DNA of 64,000 nt from Posidonia oceanica (lineage: Eukaryota; Streptophyta; Magnoliopsida; Alismatales; Posidoniaceae). A program made the position numbers and the translations under genes. The notes under the pieces are model-generated. The model searched no databases, had not been told where the DNA came from, and worked only from the letters and a program-made list of their open reading frames with translations. This document shows positions 41,931 through 54,345 of this stretch, in pieces. The stretch covers positions 122,111,001 through 122,175,000 of the forward strand of contig JAZBRS010000029.1 of the NCBI GenBank assembly GCA_037176725.1, read 5' to 3'. Each line of letters opens with the position of its first letter. Positions within the stretch are counted from its first letter, which is position 1.

Positions 41931-44115
41931 GACGAGACAGGAAAGACAGGAAAAGGGGATTGCACCGATGGGATCAGAAGGATCCACTGGGGCAGGGCAA
42001 GAATCAGAAAAGATTGGGGTAGATCCCCGAGGTTCCAGCAGAGGAAGGATTGGCTACACTAAGGTGTGCAAGTGCAGGTGCAGGTGTATGTGTATGTGCT
42101 AGCTCCTGCTCGCCAACGCTGATGATCCTGTGGTCGATCAGACGCTGAACGGCATCCCGGAGAGTGAGACAGTTGTCCGTCGAGTGCCCGGTGGCCCGAT
42201 GGAAACTATAGAACTGATCCGTATCATGCCACCACGGAGGGGGGTTTGGTGACGGATGGACAGCCGGGAGTCTCAGGAGCAACTCAACTTGAGGGAAGAT
42301 GACGCTCAGTGGTTCAGGGAGAGGCGTGTAATCACACTCAGCCCGACGAGGTCGTCTTTGCCCTGGATGGAGTCCTTACCGAGCAGGTGCGACGTGATGC
42401 ATGGGCTCGACGGTGACAGGGGGCTCTGTGGGTGCATAATTAGGTGCGTGCTCTAGTGGACAAGGGTCTAGCTGACTCTCTACATAGGCAGGCTCTTCGG
42501 GAGGATCGGCGCATAACTCGGAGAGCTGTTCAGAGCGGCCAGGAGTGGAGGTGTTGGCCTGCCTAGCCAATGCAGCAAGTGCGGGGAAATGTCCACTTCG
42601 CAGTGAGCTTTCCACGCGGACACCAGCCCTAATCAGCGATGCATGACTAGTGATGTGCTGAATGCAAAGCAGAGTCCCAATCGCTGGGAGCGCCCCTTTA
42701 ACGATCATCTCGATAGAATCCTCCTCGGAGGGTTTATCTTTGACCTGGGCGGTTAAGGAGCGCCAGTGACCAACATACTCCCCGAATGGCTGTTGGGGTC
42801 TCTGCCGGATGGTGACAAGATCCTCCCTCTTGGGGATCAAGTCGAGGTTGAAAGCATACTGCTCAAGAAAGGCTTGAGAAAGATCAGTCCAAGTTCGAAC
42901 CGCAGCCATGTCAAGGGAAGTGAACCACTTGAGCGCGGGGCCGGTTAAACTCTTCTGAAACAGGCAGATAAGGAGCCTTTCATCAGCCTGAAGCTGAGCA
43001 AGGTCCCCGCAGTACATTTTCAGATGCGAAATAGGGCAGCCTTTACCATTGTATTTATCGAAGACTGGGATGCAGAACTTCGAAGGGAGTGCAGCCTTGG
43101 GAAAGAGACAGAGGTCGCAAAACTGGTAAGACTGGTGGTCCTTGCCCTGCACTAGACGTAGTGCTTTCTCTAGAACGTCCATCCTGTCTTTGATGGGGTC
43201 TGGATTGGTTGCCATAGGGCATGATGCAGTAGGGGTAGGGACCACATACGCCGAATGGGTCGCACCTAAGTGCTCCTCCGGATCTACCATAGCGTCGCCT
43301 GGTGGAGTGACAGTGTGGCCAGCGTATCCGTGCGTGCGTGCAGTGTAGGCAGGAAAGTATGCTGGGTTTTGAACCTGATGCAAGGGAGATGGATAGGTAA
43401 TATGCTGTGTAGTGCGTGGTGCAGATTGTTGGAGCAACAGTAGCTACGCAGACGCGATGTCGAGCAGCGAGCCAGTGGAATACTGTGCTCCAACCAGTCC
43501 GAAAGACTGATCACCAGGAAATGGAGTTGAATGCAGTGCATGGTGTTGTGCGGAAGCAGGAGACAGATGCCACACCCCTATCACCGAAGTAGTGTGTAGC
43601 TAGGGCGATGGTCTGGGCAGGGGTGCAGTGTGTGCAACAGCAGGCCGCAGAGGAACCTCAGGGGCAACAGGAATGCAAGAGGGTCGAACTGATAGAGCCA
43701 TACCCTGCAGTGTATGGGCAAGCTCCATCAGGTGCCGATACCGCACTTCAGGAGACCCGTAAGTGGGAACATTGAATTGCAGGACCGGCCGGAAGGCAGA
43801 CTTAAGAGATCGAGAACCTAAGGCAAGGGCCGCCGCAGCAGAAGGGATGTCAGGAGCGACACATCCCAGGGACGAAGGGGTTAGAGGTGCCTCCGGAGCA
43901 CGAGGGGCGGTCATCGAGATAGATTCGACGACTAGATCCAGGGGGATGCAAGTCTGCCAATGGCCCACAGCAAACTGGGGTGCCCTAGATGCCTGAGGAT
44001 GGAATCCTGGTGTCATAGAGGGCATAGAGTGAATGGAAGTGAAATCCGGAGGGACCTAAGTGGTAAACCCCTCTGAGTCAACAGTGAAGTGGAGCTCACC
44101 AGTAGACTGGGCCAT
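41931..44115 (-). pseudogene. gag: gag of element D, several stops, zinc knuckle damaged
   Basis: A single - strand frame from ATG at 44115 (MAQSTGEL). Stops fall soon after the start, at 43602-43600, in the stretch just after that, at about 42375 and at 42006-42004. No frameshift is needed, so decay is mostly by point mutation. The capsid-type domain (about 43200-42600) has ALKWFTSLDM and SQAFLEQY, complete where element C is interrupted. The zinc knuckle reads FYSFHRATGHSTDNC: the first cysteine is replaced by tyrosine (codon 42210-42208). After about 41940 homology to C's gag-pro ends and no protease follows. The relic makes no full protein. Confidence 0.87.
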
Positions 44116-45504
44116 CGCTGACCGAGTCTAAGTGAGGGAAAGCTGCGATGACAGAACGAAGATGCAAAGCCTAAGGAAAGCTACTGCCGGAAGTGACAAG
44201 TAGCTCAGAGACAGAGGAGGGACGCTCAGAGTCCGGGCAGCGGATTCCACACCTGCAGCAAAAGAGTAAAGGTGTTAGAGGTTGTATGCAATAAAAAGTT
44301 ATTAGGGGTGGCATGAATGGCATACGTGCAAATGAATGTCCTAAGATGCGCTTTCTCACCATGCATGTCCTGAGTAGATGACCTACTAGGACGCACTCAT
44401 GGGTAATGGGTTTAGATAGACTCCATGTCAGAAAATAGCAGGTTCCCTGTCCAACTCCTAGCCAGAGCTGAGGAAATAACAGGGTGGTGCGTTGGTGGCC
44501 CTGACCCAGCCAAAAGCGTGGGTAGTACTCTCCACTACACCGACACGACCCCTGGACAAGGGGGGACAGACCGACTAACTTGGGCCACGCCAGAAGCAGT
44601 GGAACAAGAGGTCGGGACCATCCTTCGCAAACTGTGGATGGACTTAGAAGAGAGGATGCATGCTTTCTAGAATGAATCAATCATACAAAATACTTTAGAG
44701 TATTTTACTTGCATTTTATTAGCCAGAAAGGGGGAAAATTGCAAGTTATTGGCTCTAGTTGTGCTTAAATGTTATTGTTTAGCTTTATTGTAGCTTTTAG
44801 ATTAAGCAAATGGGGAAGCAAACATGTTTCTACTGTCCTAGGCATGGCATATGCAAAGGGGAAAGAGACAGACAAACATGGCACGCAATCAATCACACAA
44901 CAAAGCAAAAGGCATGCGCATGGCATGTGCAGGTGTTTGTGAGCATGACAGTGAAGGGAAAAGCATTTATCATGTCAAAAGGCATATATACAGGGCATGT
45001 GCGTGTGTAGTGACATAGCAAGTGTGTAAAAGAAGCATTCATCATTCAAAAAGCATGTATTGTTGCCAAACAAGTATGTAGACATGCATTGTGCGGGAAA
45101 TAATGCAGTAATAAGCAAACAAGATAAAGAAGGTAAAGACAGGTAAGCATTAAAGCACGTAAGAGCAGAAGCAAAGAATAAAGCAGGTAAACAAGCAAGA
45201 AAGCCAAAACAGAGCAAGGCAAAGCAACTGCCAAGACAAGGCAGGCGAAGTAGGTGCAAAACCTAAGCAGAGTTGCCATAAGGCGACACGCCAGGAATTA
45301 GCACAAAGGAGCAAGCAAAACAGGCAGACAAAAGCAACCAAAGATGCGAAAGCAGGCGAGCGAAAAGCTAGAAGCGACTGTCAACTTCGCTGGGCAAAGC
45401 AGACAGGCAAGCAAGCAAGCAAAAGCAAGGCAAAGGGCACAAAGGCAAACAAAGAAGGCAAATCCCAAGCGAGCGAAAGCCAAGGTGAAAGTCGAAGTCT
45501 AGCA
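44116..45504 (-). other. Leader of element D
   Basis: Non-coding. On the - strand an acceptor-like TTTTGCTGCAG ends at 44253, about 140 nt before the gag ATG. The block at about 44418-44640 is well conserved with element C 29185-29370 (GTCGGTCTGTCCCCCCTTGT and CACCAACGCACCACCCTGT shared). Confidence 0.6.
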
Positions 45505-45522
45505 TCCCCAGCGGAGTCGCCA
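45505..45522 (-). promoter_or_regulatory. Primer-binding site of element D
   Basis: TCCCCAGCGGAGTCGCCA on +, the reverse complement of the 18-nt site of element C, with one base between it and the LTR end. Confidence 0.88.
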
Positions 45523-45523
45523 C

Positions 45524-48500
45524 TGTAGTAATCCCAGTGTTCAAATCGTCCATGCACAAAGCTCGCGTGCATCGATCGGAATCAGGCTCACTATAAGCGG
45601 CTATGTCCGAAGAGGAAGGCTCAACTCGAAAACACTTGAAACAGAGGAGAAAAGATAAGAAAAGAAGAAGATAAGATAATTCAGAGTCGCCACCGTGTCT
45701 ATTATCGGGAGATAAGGAAAACCGGGGGAAATGCACGAATTAACACGCAAAACCAAGCAAAGAGTGCAATGCAAAGCAATGCAAAGGAAAACAAATGCAA
45801 ATGAATGCAAATGATATGACTCATGCCTAGGATAAGGGCAATATGGTCATTGCAGGCCAAAGACTGGGCAAGGACTCTTGTTACGTGCGAGGAAGGTGTT
45901 AGGCACCCCCGACACGCTCGAGAATCGGTCTTTCTAGGCTTACACTCGCATACGCAGGGAAATGCAGGTTTGAATGCCTAAGTGCCAATGAATGCCAAAA
46001 TGGATGCTCAAAGGTGTGCTCTAAGTGATGGGATGCAATGCAGGGAAGTAAACGTGCAGTCTAAGTGCTCAGCAACGTTGTCTATGTTCCGAAGTGGTCG
46101 AGACCTGGCTCGTGAGAACTCCAGGCAGTAAGCATCACTGCCCTATATGCAAATGCAAGCGGAAAAGCAAAACGGCGGTAAAACCAAGCAATGCGAGCGA
46201 CATGCAAGAGAAAACAGCATAAAATACGCAAAACAATGCGAGAAATGGGAGCGGCATGGGAAACGGTGCAAGAAAACAAGGTCAACACGCAAAACGGTGC
46301 GAGAAAACAAAGCGACACGCGAAACGGTGTAGAAAACAAAGCTAGCACGCAAAACGATGCAAGAAAAAGAAACGGCATGGGAAATGGTGCAAGAAACAGA
46401 AGCGGCATGCGAAATGGTGCGAGAAAACAAAACCAACACGGGAAATAGTGCAGAAAACAAGAGTGACACGCGAAACGGTGCGAGAAATAAAGCCAGCACG
46501 CAAAACGGTACAAGAAAACAAAGCGGGCACACCAGACGATGCCAAATGTGAAGCGAGCACGCAAAACGGTGCCAAAAGCGAAGCGGGCAGGCAAAAAAGG
46601 GCCAAAGCAGGCGAAATAAAACATTGATAAAGCCATGCAGATGCAGATGCAAAGAGGAAGAGCAAGAGAAGTAAAGGGGATGCAAACGTTGCAAGTGTAA
46701 GAACAAGCACCGCTTAAAGACCACGCAATGTAGGTGTGAAGACCTACAAAGGGGAAAGGAAGCAAGTGGAAGGATTACCACTGTCCTGTGACTGTTTCCC
46801 ACCAAAATGTCCCACGATATGTCTCGCACGCTGCCAAAAGCTCGCGATGCGATCAGATCGTGGAAAAGGGGGAAGAAAGTCGCAATTAGTAGTGAATCCA
46901 GGGGAAACACAACACAAGACACTGAGAGTATGCGAAAAGAGGAGATAGAGTTGATAGATAAGAAGAGGGAGTCCTAATCTACATGCTCGAGGAAACAGAA
47001 AGCAAAAACCATGCATGCAATGCAAATGGTGTGCAAATGTATGCTGTGCAGGGGTTCAAAAGGACTTACCTTGGAAATCTGAAGCCTGATCTGAGAAATG
47101 CTTGGTCCATGCTGAAGAGTGCTCCCTCAGGGTCGTCTAGGTAGCTTGGTTGACAAGATCCGATGGCCAGATCTGAAGATATGCTGGCTTCAAGGCAGAG
47201 GGGCTAGAACAGGGGAGAAGAATGGATCTAAGTGTAAAGGAGGTCTTAGGGGTGTGCAAAACAGGTCCTCCCATGTAAATGGGAGCTAAGTGTGCTTAAG
47301 TGTGTGCAAGAATGTCAAATGCAAAGATGCATGGGTGCAATGCATGCAGAAATGTAAGAAAGGACCTAAGAATGACTTTTCAGAAAACTTAGGAACCTAT
47401 ATGCAAGTTTTGAAAAGGTTAAGGACCTAAATGCAAGAATTTTGAAAAGTTAGGGACTTATATGCAAGATTTTTGAAAACTAGAGGGTCTGAGTGCAATT
47501 TTACAAAATGCAGGGTTTAAAATGCAATTTTGAAAGGTAAACATGCATTTGAATAAGTTTTGAAATCATGTGGAGGATTTATATGTAATTTTGAAACATG
47601 CAGGGGTTGAAATGCAATTTTACAAGGAAAATTGTGATTTTAAATGGTCTATGAATGCAAACATAGGACCTATGTGCAATTTTTAAATATGTAGGGTCTA
47701 AAATGCAATTTTATAAGCAAATATATGCATTTAAATGAGTTTTATAAACATGTAGAGGACCTATATGTAATTTTGAAATACGTAGGGTCTAAAATGCAAT
47801 TTTATAAGCAAAAATATGCATTTAAATGAGTTTTATAAACATGCAGAGGACCTATGTGTAATTTTGAAATATGCAGGGTCTAAAATGCAATTTTATAAGG
47901 AAAAATGCTAAAAAACTGATGCTGTGCATGCAAATGAAGGACCTATGTGCAAAAATCAAAATGCATGAGGAAAAAAATGCAATGCAGTAAGAAAAGATGG
48001 AAAATAAATGCTTTGATTAACAGATCAAAGGACTAAAACGTAAATAAAGAAAAAGACAGGATTAAAAATGCAATTTACTAATGTAAAATCAGAGTATTAA
48101 ATGAGATTATCAACTAAAGGACTGAAATGCAAAAATAAAAAACTACAAGGCCTGAACTAAAATAAATCTAAAAGGAAAACATAGCAGGAGGTCTGGAAAG
48201 CAATTAGACAATTTTTTAGATTTTTCATGCAATTTCATATGATTTAAATTCAAACTTAAATGATTCTTAAACGATGGCAGGACTAGAATGCAATAAAATA
48301 AAAATAGGGGGCAAATATGCAATACATGGCAAAATTAGCTTGATAAAGGAAAATAAATGCATAGTGAACTTGCAGCGGCCATAGTCACTGTAGCATAGAG
48401 CTACCAGCGACCATGAACGGCGGAGGTGGGGGAGGTGCTGAACAGCGGGCGACCTTCTCCGGAGACAGGCGGAGGTCGATGCAGCGTTGGCGAGGCGTGA

Positions 48501-51500
48501 CGTTGCCAGGAGATGGCCGGAGAAGACAACGGAGCCTGCAGAACTGTCCGGAGGCAGAGTGGGGGATTGGGGTGACGCTGGAGGAAACGGGAAGCACGAC
48601 TGCACTCCAGGAGGTCGTGCGGACCTCAGGCGACCGTTGGAGCGGAGTTCTGCAAGCTGGAGCGACGGGGCGACCTCCGAGCCCGCCGGAGAAGAAAGGA
48701 GACGGTGGTGTTGACTATCCGCGACAGGGACCAGAATCCTATTCTAAGGGGCTAGGAAGCATGCAGGAGAGAAAATTAAGCTAAAGGGAAGAAGTGGCAC
48801 CGGTTCAGGCGTCCGGAGCGCTCCCCCGACGTGGGCTGCTTCTGCAGATGCCGGCGAGGCTCGTCTGGCAGCTGTGGACGTCTCCGGTGGCTTGCGAAGA
48901 TCGGAATCAGTTCCGTGGAGTCCTTCGATTCTTCCTGGACGCTCGGAGTGAAGCTCTGAAGCTGGAGGAAGGAGATGGGATTTTTGGGTGCTGCAGGAGT
49001 CGCCTGAGGTGGGGGTGGATGTTTGCTACTCTCTGGATTGGATGGAAGCTTCTGGTGAGCTCCTGGGACCTTGGTGAAGGGTTCTGGATGCTCAGGTGGG
49101 TCGGTGGAGGTCTGAGGTGGAAGATTGGTGCTGGTCGAATTTTCTAGCAGAAAGTGGGCTATGTGTTTACTGTGGAGGATATCGGCTGTGGTGAGGGTGA
49201 AGGCTGGGGCTCTGGTGTTTTAGGGAGGTGATGATCAGGCAAGTATCTGGGTGAAGTTTGGGATGATTTCGGGCTTAGGGGAGTTAGGAATTTCGGAAGG
49301 GGAAGTGTTGGGTTCTACTGAGTGATATCAGGTGGTTGGTGGATGGTTTCAGGGTGATTTTGGGCGTGGGATGGAGGGCTGTAATGATGGAGTTCTGGGT
49401 GAGATTGGGGGAGGAATTGGGAGTGATTTCCTGGGTGTTGGAGGCTCTGGTTTCAGTGGAAAGGAAGAGGAGGAAGAGCTGAATTCAGAGGAGGAAGAAG
49501 GAGAGGAATTGGGGGCTCTCAGCTGCTCTCTGGACACTCTCTCTTAGAACGACAAAAAGGTGGTGAAGGAGGAGTGGAAGTGAGGTTTTAACGGGGGTTC
49601 GATGCTGCGAGGCGCGCTGAGGGATTTTGAATTCCCACCGGCGCGAGCAACTGCAGCTGAGGTGAAGGGAGGCGGCCGGCAAGAGTGACTGGCAATAAAT
49701 GCCCCCTCGGAAGATCCGTAGAGAGAAGAGAGAGTGGAGGTGAGCTGTAGGCCGATTGGATCAAGAGGGAAGGAGTTAAATTGAATTCAAAGAAGATCGC
49801 GGGAAGAAGAAGAAGAAGTTGAGGAGGAAGAAGAAGGAGGGAAGAAGAAGGAGAGGAAAGGTTGGTGTGGGCCAGGCCACGTGCGGAAAAGAAAAATAAA
49901 AGAAAAAAGAAAAGAAAGAAGGAGGAAGTGGAGGGCCTGAGGGACCGGACCAAAGGAAAAGAAATAAAAAAAAGAAAGGAAGAAAGGAGGAAGAGGAAAG
50001 GAAGAAGAGGAAGAAGAAAATAAAAATAAAAATAGGAAAAAGATTTGAAAATGTTTTTAAGGTAGTTGTTTAAGTTAGGTTTTTTAATTAGGTTTTTATT
50101 GGTTGTTTTTAATTGGTTAATTAGGGTTAGAAATAGTTTTAGTTTTGATTTGAATTTTTAGAGTTTAAGTTTTCTTTAAATTGTTTCTTGATTTTGTTTA
50201 AATGTTTGTTAAGTTTTTAAATTGTTTTTTAGTTAGGTTTTTCTTGTTAAGTTTTTGTTGTTAAGTTGGGATTTCTAATTAGGATTTTTAATGGGTTGTT
50301 TTTTAATTAATTAGGGTGAGTTTTAGCTTTCGATTTTAATCTTTTAGGGTTTTCTTTAAGTCTTCTTTTAAATTTGATTTTGTTTATTAAATTCTTTTAA
50401 TATTTAGTTAAATTCTTTTAATATTTAGTTAAGTTCTTCTTGTTAAGTTTTTAATTGAGTGTTTAAATTTTGATTGTTTCTTTTCTTCTTTTTAAATAGG
50501 TTTTTAAATTGTTCCTTTTAGGTTTGTTTAGTTAGGTTTTTTCCTTAATTGATTGCCTTAGTATTTTAAATTGTTTTCTTTCTTTTTAGGATTTGTTTTT
50601 TGATTGTTTTTATTAGGGTTTTTACTTTTGCTTTGTTTTGATTATATTTTGGTTTTTACTTGATTTTATAGCATTTTGTTTTTGTTTGTTTTACATTTTT
50701 TAGATTGCATTCATGGTTTTTTAGTTTTAGTTGGTTTTAGTTAGGTTTTTGTTTTTAATTGTTTGCTTAAGTTTTAATTATTTCTTTTTTAGGGTTTTGA
50801 TTTGTTTTTCTTTTGTTTTAGAGTTTTAAAGGTTTTTAAGGGTTTTTTTTAGAGATTTAGTAGAAGAAAGGAAAAGAAAAGGAAAAGGAAGAAGAACAGG
50901 GAGAAATGAAGGAGTAAAGAAGAAAGAGAGGAGTTGAAGGAAAATAAATATTAGAAAATCAAGAAATAAGCTAAAAATAAAATAAAAATATAAATAAAAT
51001 GCAGAAGAGATAGATGCACAGGGTGGGCCCACAACCAAGCAAGGAGAGGAGAGAGAATGGAGTGAAAAGAAGGAGAATAATTAGGAGAGAGAGAGAGGAG
51101 AGAGAAAAGAATAATCCAGGAGAGAGAAAAGGATAATTTGAAGAAAAAAGGGATTAGAGGTTTAGAAAAGAGGCGATATTTGGGGAGTGTGTGGCCTAGA
51201 GTCTCTAGTGTTGGACCTAGGATTTGGGTTTGGATTTGGGAAGGTTTTGGAAGGGTTTTGAGGTGTAGAAAAAGGGTAGTTTTACCTAGGTTTTCTAGGG
51301 TTTTGGGTAGTGGTTTTGGTTTGAAAATTTTAAGGATTTTTAGTGGGTTTGTTGAGTTGGGGATGGTGAGTTTTCCTATGGTTTTTGGGTAGTTTTTGGG
51401 CTTGGTAAAGGGGTGTGATTCTAGGTTGAGTTTGGGCTTGTTTTGAAGAAAAGGATGAAAAGGAATGTATAGGTTTGGACCTAGATTTGGATCCAGAAGC

Positions 51501-51548
51501 CACTAGAGGATTCCAATTGATTCAGCCTGTCAAAATGGGGTGTCAACA
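45524..51548 (-). repeat. 5' LTR of element D, 6025 bp
   Basis: On + it begins TGTAGTAATCCC and ends GGGTGTCAACA. Same modules as the other LTRs in reverse: primer-site look-alike (45682-45692), conserved hairpin block (about 45880-45960), minisatellite (46186-46620), ATG segment with donor AAG/GTAAGTCC (GT 47069-47068), TGCAATTTT-rich part (47340-48300), GC-rich part (48360-49700), T-rich part (50030-50850). Some Glu- or Ser-rich frames lie in the GA-rich stretch and are not genes. Confidence 0.9.
46186..46620 (-). repeat. GCACGCAAAACG minisatellite in LTR D
   Basis: Reverse-complement form of the LTR B minisatellite, units about 30-36 bp around CACGCAAAACGGTGC. Less regular than in B. Confidence 0.85.
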
Positions 51549-52164
51549 CCTGGTTTTCTCCAGTTTTGTTTTATCGCCTGCATCTGCATTAGGGCTATGA
51601 TGCTTACTGCCTAGGAGTTCTCACAAACCAAGGTTCGGCCAGTTCGGAACATTAGCAGCGTTGCTGAGCACATAGGTAGCACGTTTATTTCCCCTGCATA
51701 GCAGGTAGACACTCATTGCACTTAGGCATTAGGCTAGCATTTCCCTTCATTAGCGCAAGACTGCCTAAGAAAGACCGACTCTCGGACGTATCAGGGGTGC
51801 TTAACACCTCCCCTGTGCGTAACAGGAGTCCTTGCCCTTTCTCTTGGCTAGCATCAACCTTTCCTTTATCCTAGGCATGAGTCATAGCATAGCATGGCAT
51901 AGCTTAGCACAGCATCCCTTTGCCCCTTCTTTGCATCCAATTTTGCATGTTTTTTCATGTATTACCCTCGGTTTTCCCTGTCTCCCAATTCAATAGACCT
52001 GGTGGCGACTTCGATTTGTCTTATCTTTTCTTTTTTCTTCTTTGCCAGTGTTTCTGAGTCAAGTTTCTTCCCTCGGATCCTGCCGCATATAGTGAGCCTA
52101 TTTTGATCGGTGCACGTGAGCTTTTGGCATCGTGCATGGACGATCAGAATTCAGGATTACTACA
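51549..52164 (+). repeat. Old + strand LTR fragment E, 3' end only
   Basis: Contains the conserved GCCTAAGAAAGACCGACTCTC block, hairpin arms, look-alike site TGGCGACTTCG (52003-52013) and the LTR end ...GGATTACTACA. It differs clearly from B and D in the same blocks, so it is older. D is inserted at its left edge and the upstream part is missing. The bases after its end are not a primer-binding site, so E is a 3' LTR or a solo LTR. Confidence 0.82.
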
Positions 52165-52171
52165 CACACTG

Positions 52172-52393
52172 ATGGACTTGTTTGCAGAAAGGATAGAAGC
52201 CCGAGCAATCGACCTCCCGCCTCGAAGACCTGAAGGGGCGAACTGTGATAGAAGTAAATATTGCCAGTACCATAGGAGACGTGGGCACAATTTAGAAGAC
52301 TGCTGGGTCTTTAAGGACATCATCTATGACCTGTTGGATGCAGACGTCTTCAATTGGGATGTATTGATAAAGAGGGCTCGGAAGCGCCATTAA
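52172..52393 (+). pseudogene. gag: Gag zinc-knuckle relic of another retroelement
   Basis: A 73-codon frame (MDLFAERIEARAIDLPPR...) that contains KYCQYHRRRGHNLEDCW, a CX2HX4HX4C knuckle, followed by VFKDIIYDLLD. The knuckle spacing and the following lysine-aspartate helix match plant gypsy gag, but the sequence is not that of C or D, so it comes from a different subfamily. Nothing else of a gag is found next to it. It is either the flank of LTR E or the remains of an older element in which E landed. Confidence 0.6.
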
Positions 52394-53494
52394 GACCGAA
52401 ACTTGCTTCTCAAGAGTCTCTACTGATGGAGGCTACACTAGGGGCATTTCCCCAAAGTGTTGTAAATAGACTTTTCCTTCCTTGTTTCCGTATTTGTTTC
52501 TGCTAAAATATACCTAAATAAAATATCTTTTCCTTCCATAAAATATAAATATAAACAAATGAGAATAAGATTCACCACCCAAACCTGGGAACTTGAGAAC
52601 CGAATTGGGAAGGACCATATTTGGTGGTTGGGGCATATCCGGGCAATGCCTATTGTTTGGCCAGAGAGGATGGCACTAGGCTTGAATATCCCTAGAATGC
52701 ACTGCATCTCAAGAGGTACTACCCTTGATATGCACACTGAACCATTAGACTACCCGTGCTTAAGGGCCTACTGTTGTTGAAGCCTAGGAGTCATGCCTTA
52801 GCCTCACCCCACAAACACTTCGTGGGAGAAGGAAAGGAAATGATCCAACACTAAGATAGAGGCGAAGCCATAAGGGGCCCCCTCGCAGTTCATGAACAAC
52901 AAGTCCACACACAACCCTCGAGTCAGACACGTTACCCTCGTACAAATCGGGTAGGCGTCTAAGGCCAAAACCTAGAAGCGTAGAAAAGAGGGGAGTGTAC
53001 CAAATAAAAGAGTGTATCGGTTCGTCAAGGAACAAATATCTATTGACCGAGCACTCAGAAGGGGTAAGACTACTTGCCAGAGTACCTAGAAAGAAAACAA
53101 AAAGGGGTCAGAAAAGAAGGCAGCAAAGAAGCTATCCATGTGCAAGAAAAGAAAGAGAATGGAAAAGAAGGCAGCAAAGAAGCTGTCCAAGAGTCAAAAC
53201 TGAAAAGCTGGGGAATACTAAGTGCAGTAAGAACCAAGCTTGAACTGGGAGCAGTATCGGCTTCGAATCTTCAGTCGACATCTTAGGATAGGACAGGGAC
53301 TTTCCTTCCACCCACATCCCGCACCGTACACATTAGAGGCAAGGGGCAGAGGCCTAGGTCTAGGGGCAGTTAGGTGCCAAAGCAAGCCTGTAGTATCCAT
53401 GGCTCTGAGATTGCACAAGGGACCAAACTGTCAAGGTTTTCCAACCATGGGTCTCCTGTTTCCCAACATCTTGGAAGATTCTTCTTCTCCTACA

Positions 53495-53745
53495 AAAATC
53501 CAAAAAAAAAATGATAAAACAAAAAAAATCCAAAAAATGATAAACACAAAAATCCAAAAAAATGTTAAAACAAAAAAAATCCAAAAAATGATAAAGTCAA
53601 AAATCCAAAAAAATGATAAAATAAAAAATCCAAAAAAATGAGAAAATAAAAAATCCAAAAAATGATAAAGTCAAAATTCCAAAAAAAACATAATACCAAA
53701 AATCGAAAAAATAAGCAAAAGACCAAAAAAAAAAGAAAAAAAGAA
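53495..53745 (+). repeat. A-rich minisatellite (ATCCAAAAAATGATAAA units)
   Basis: About ten irregular units of 16-33 bp built from AAAAATCCAAAAAATGATAA. Lysine-rich and phenylalanine-rich frames on either strand are by-products. Confidence 0.85.
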
Positions 53746-54080
53746 ATATAGAGTAAAGGTAAAATCTACCCAACCAACATCACCTCGTGAAACTGATAGC
53801 AAATCTGACCGATGATAAAAAATCTAGGGTACTAGCGACTCCACGTCGCATTTTGACCACTCCTATTCAGGATGGTCACTTGGTACTCACTTGCGAGTCG
53901 ATACCATCTTCATGTAGACAACAAATTTGAGGCCAGATTTATTATCTTCCACCTAAGTTTATCTCAAGCAATATAAGTACATATTTATTTATTATTTTTT
54001 CCTTGGACTAGGGGTAAGGGGCACCCTAGATGGTCTAATATGACTTTGTTTAAATTTCTCTGTAGAAAACTATTGATATA

Positions 54081-54345
54081 TGTTGGACGTTGCCATATCT
54101 TGCGTCATACATTGAACGCAACCTATTCTAGCGTCCAACGTGGCAAAAAAAGGAAAAAATGAATTAAGAGTTTATTGGACGCAATCTGTTCTTGCGTCAT
54201 ACATTTGACACAACCTGTTCTAGCATTCAACGCGGCAAAAAAAAAATTATAAAATAAAATAAAATAAATAAACAAGAGTTGTTGGACGCTATCTGGTCTA
54301 GCATCCTACATTAGACGCCAAGACAGTTGCGTCCAACGTTTTCAG
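54081..54345. repeat. Three tandem palindromic TTGGACGC units
   Basis: Units start near 54082, 54174 and 54281. The first pairs GTTGGACG (54082-54089) with CGTCCAAC (54132-54139), the third GTTGGACGC (54281-54289) with GCGTCCAAC (54329-54337). The second has decayed. GCGTC/GACGC phrases recur inside. Such subterminal palindromes are seen in some plant DNA transposons, but no terminal repeats or target duplication were found. Confidence 0.6.

Larger units (their letters stand above)
37793..51548 (-). mobile_element. Element D: gag-only, non-autonomous member of the family, - strand
   Basis: Read on the - strand: complete 5' LTR (51548-45524), primer-binding site (45522-45505), leader, decayed gag (44115 to about 41931), then directly a 3' non-coding region with hairpins, polypurine tract (37942-37930) and a 137-bp remnant of the 3' LTR. 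No protease, RT, RNase H, integrase or DUF7745-like ORF is present. The layout is that of a TR-GAG-type or large-retrotransposon-derivative element, which would rely on enzymes from full copies. Confidence 0.85.

Noticed and set aside
49332..49953. Gly/Glu-rich and Ser-rich frames in LTR D
   Set aside because: Simple GA-rich sequence; not conserved.
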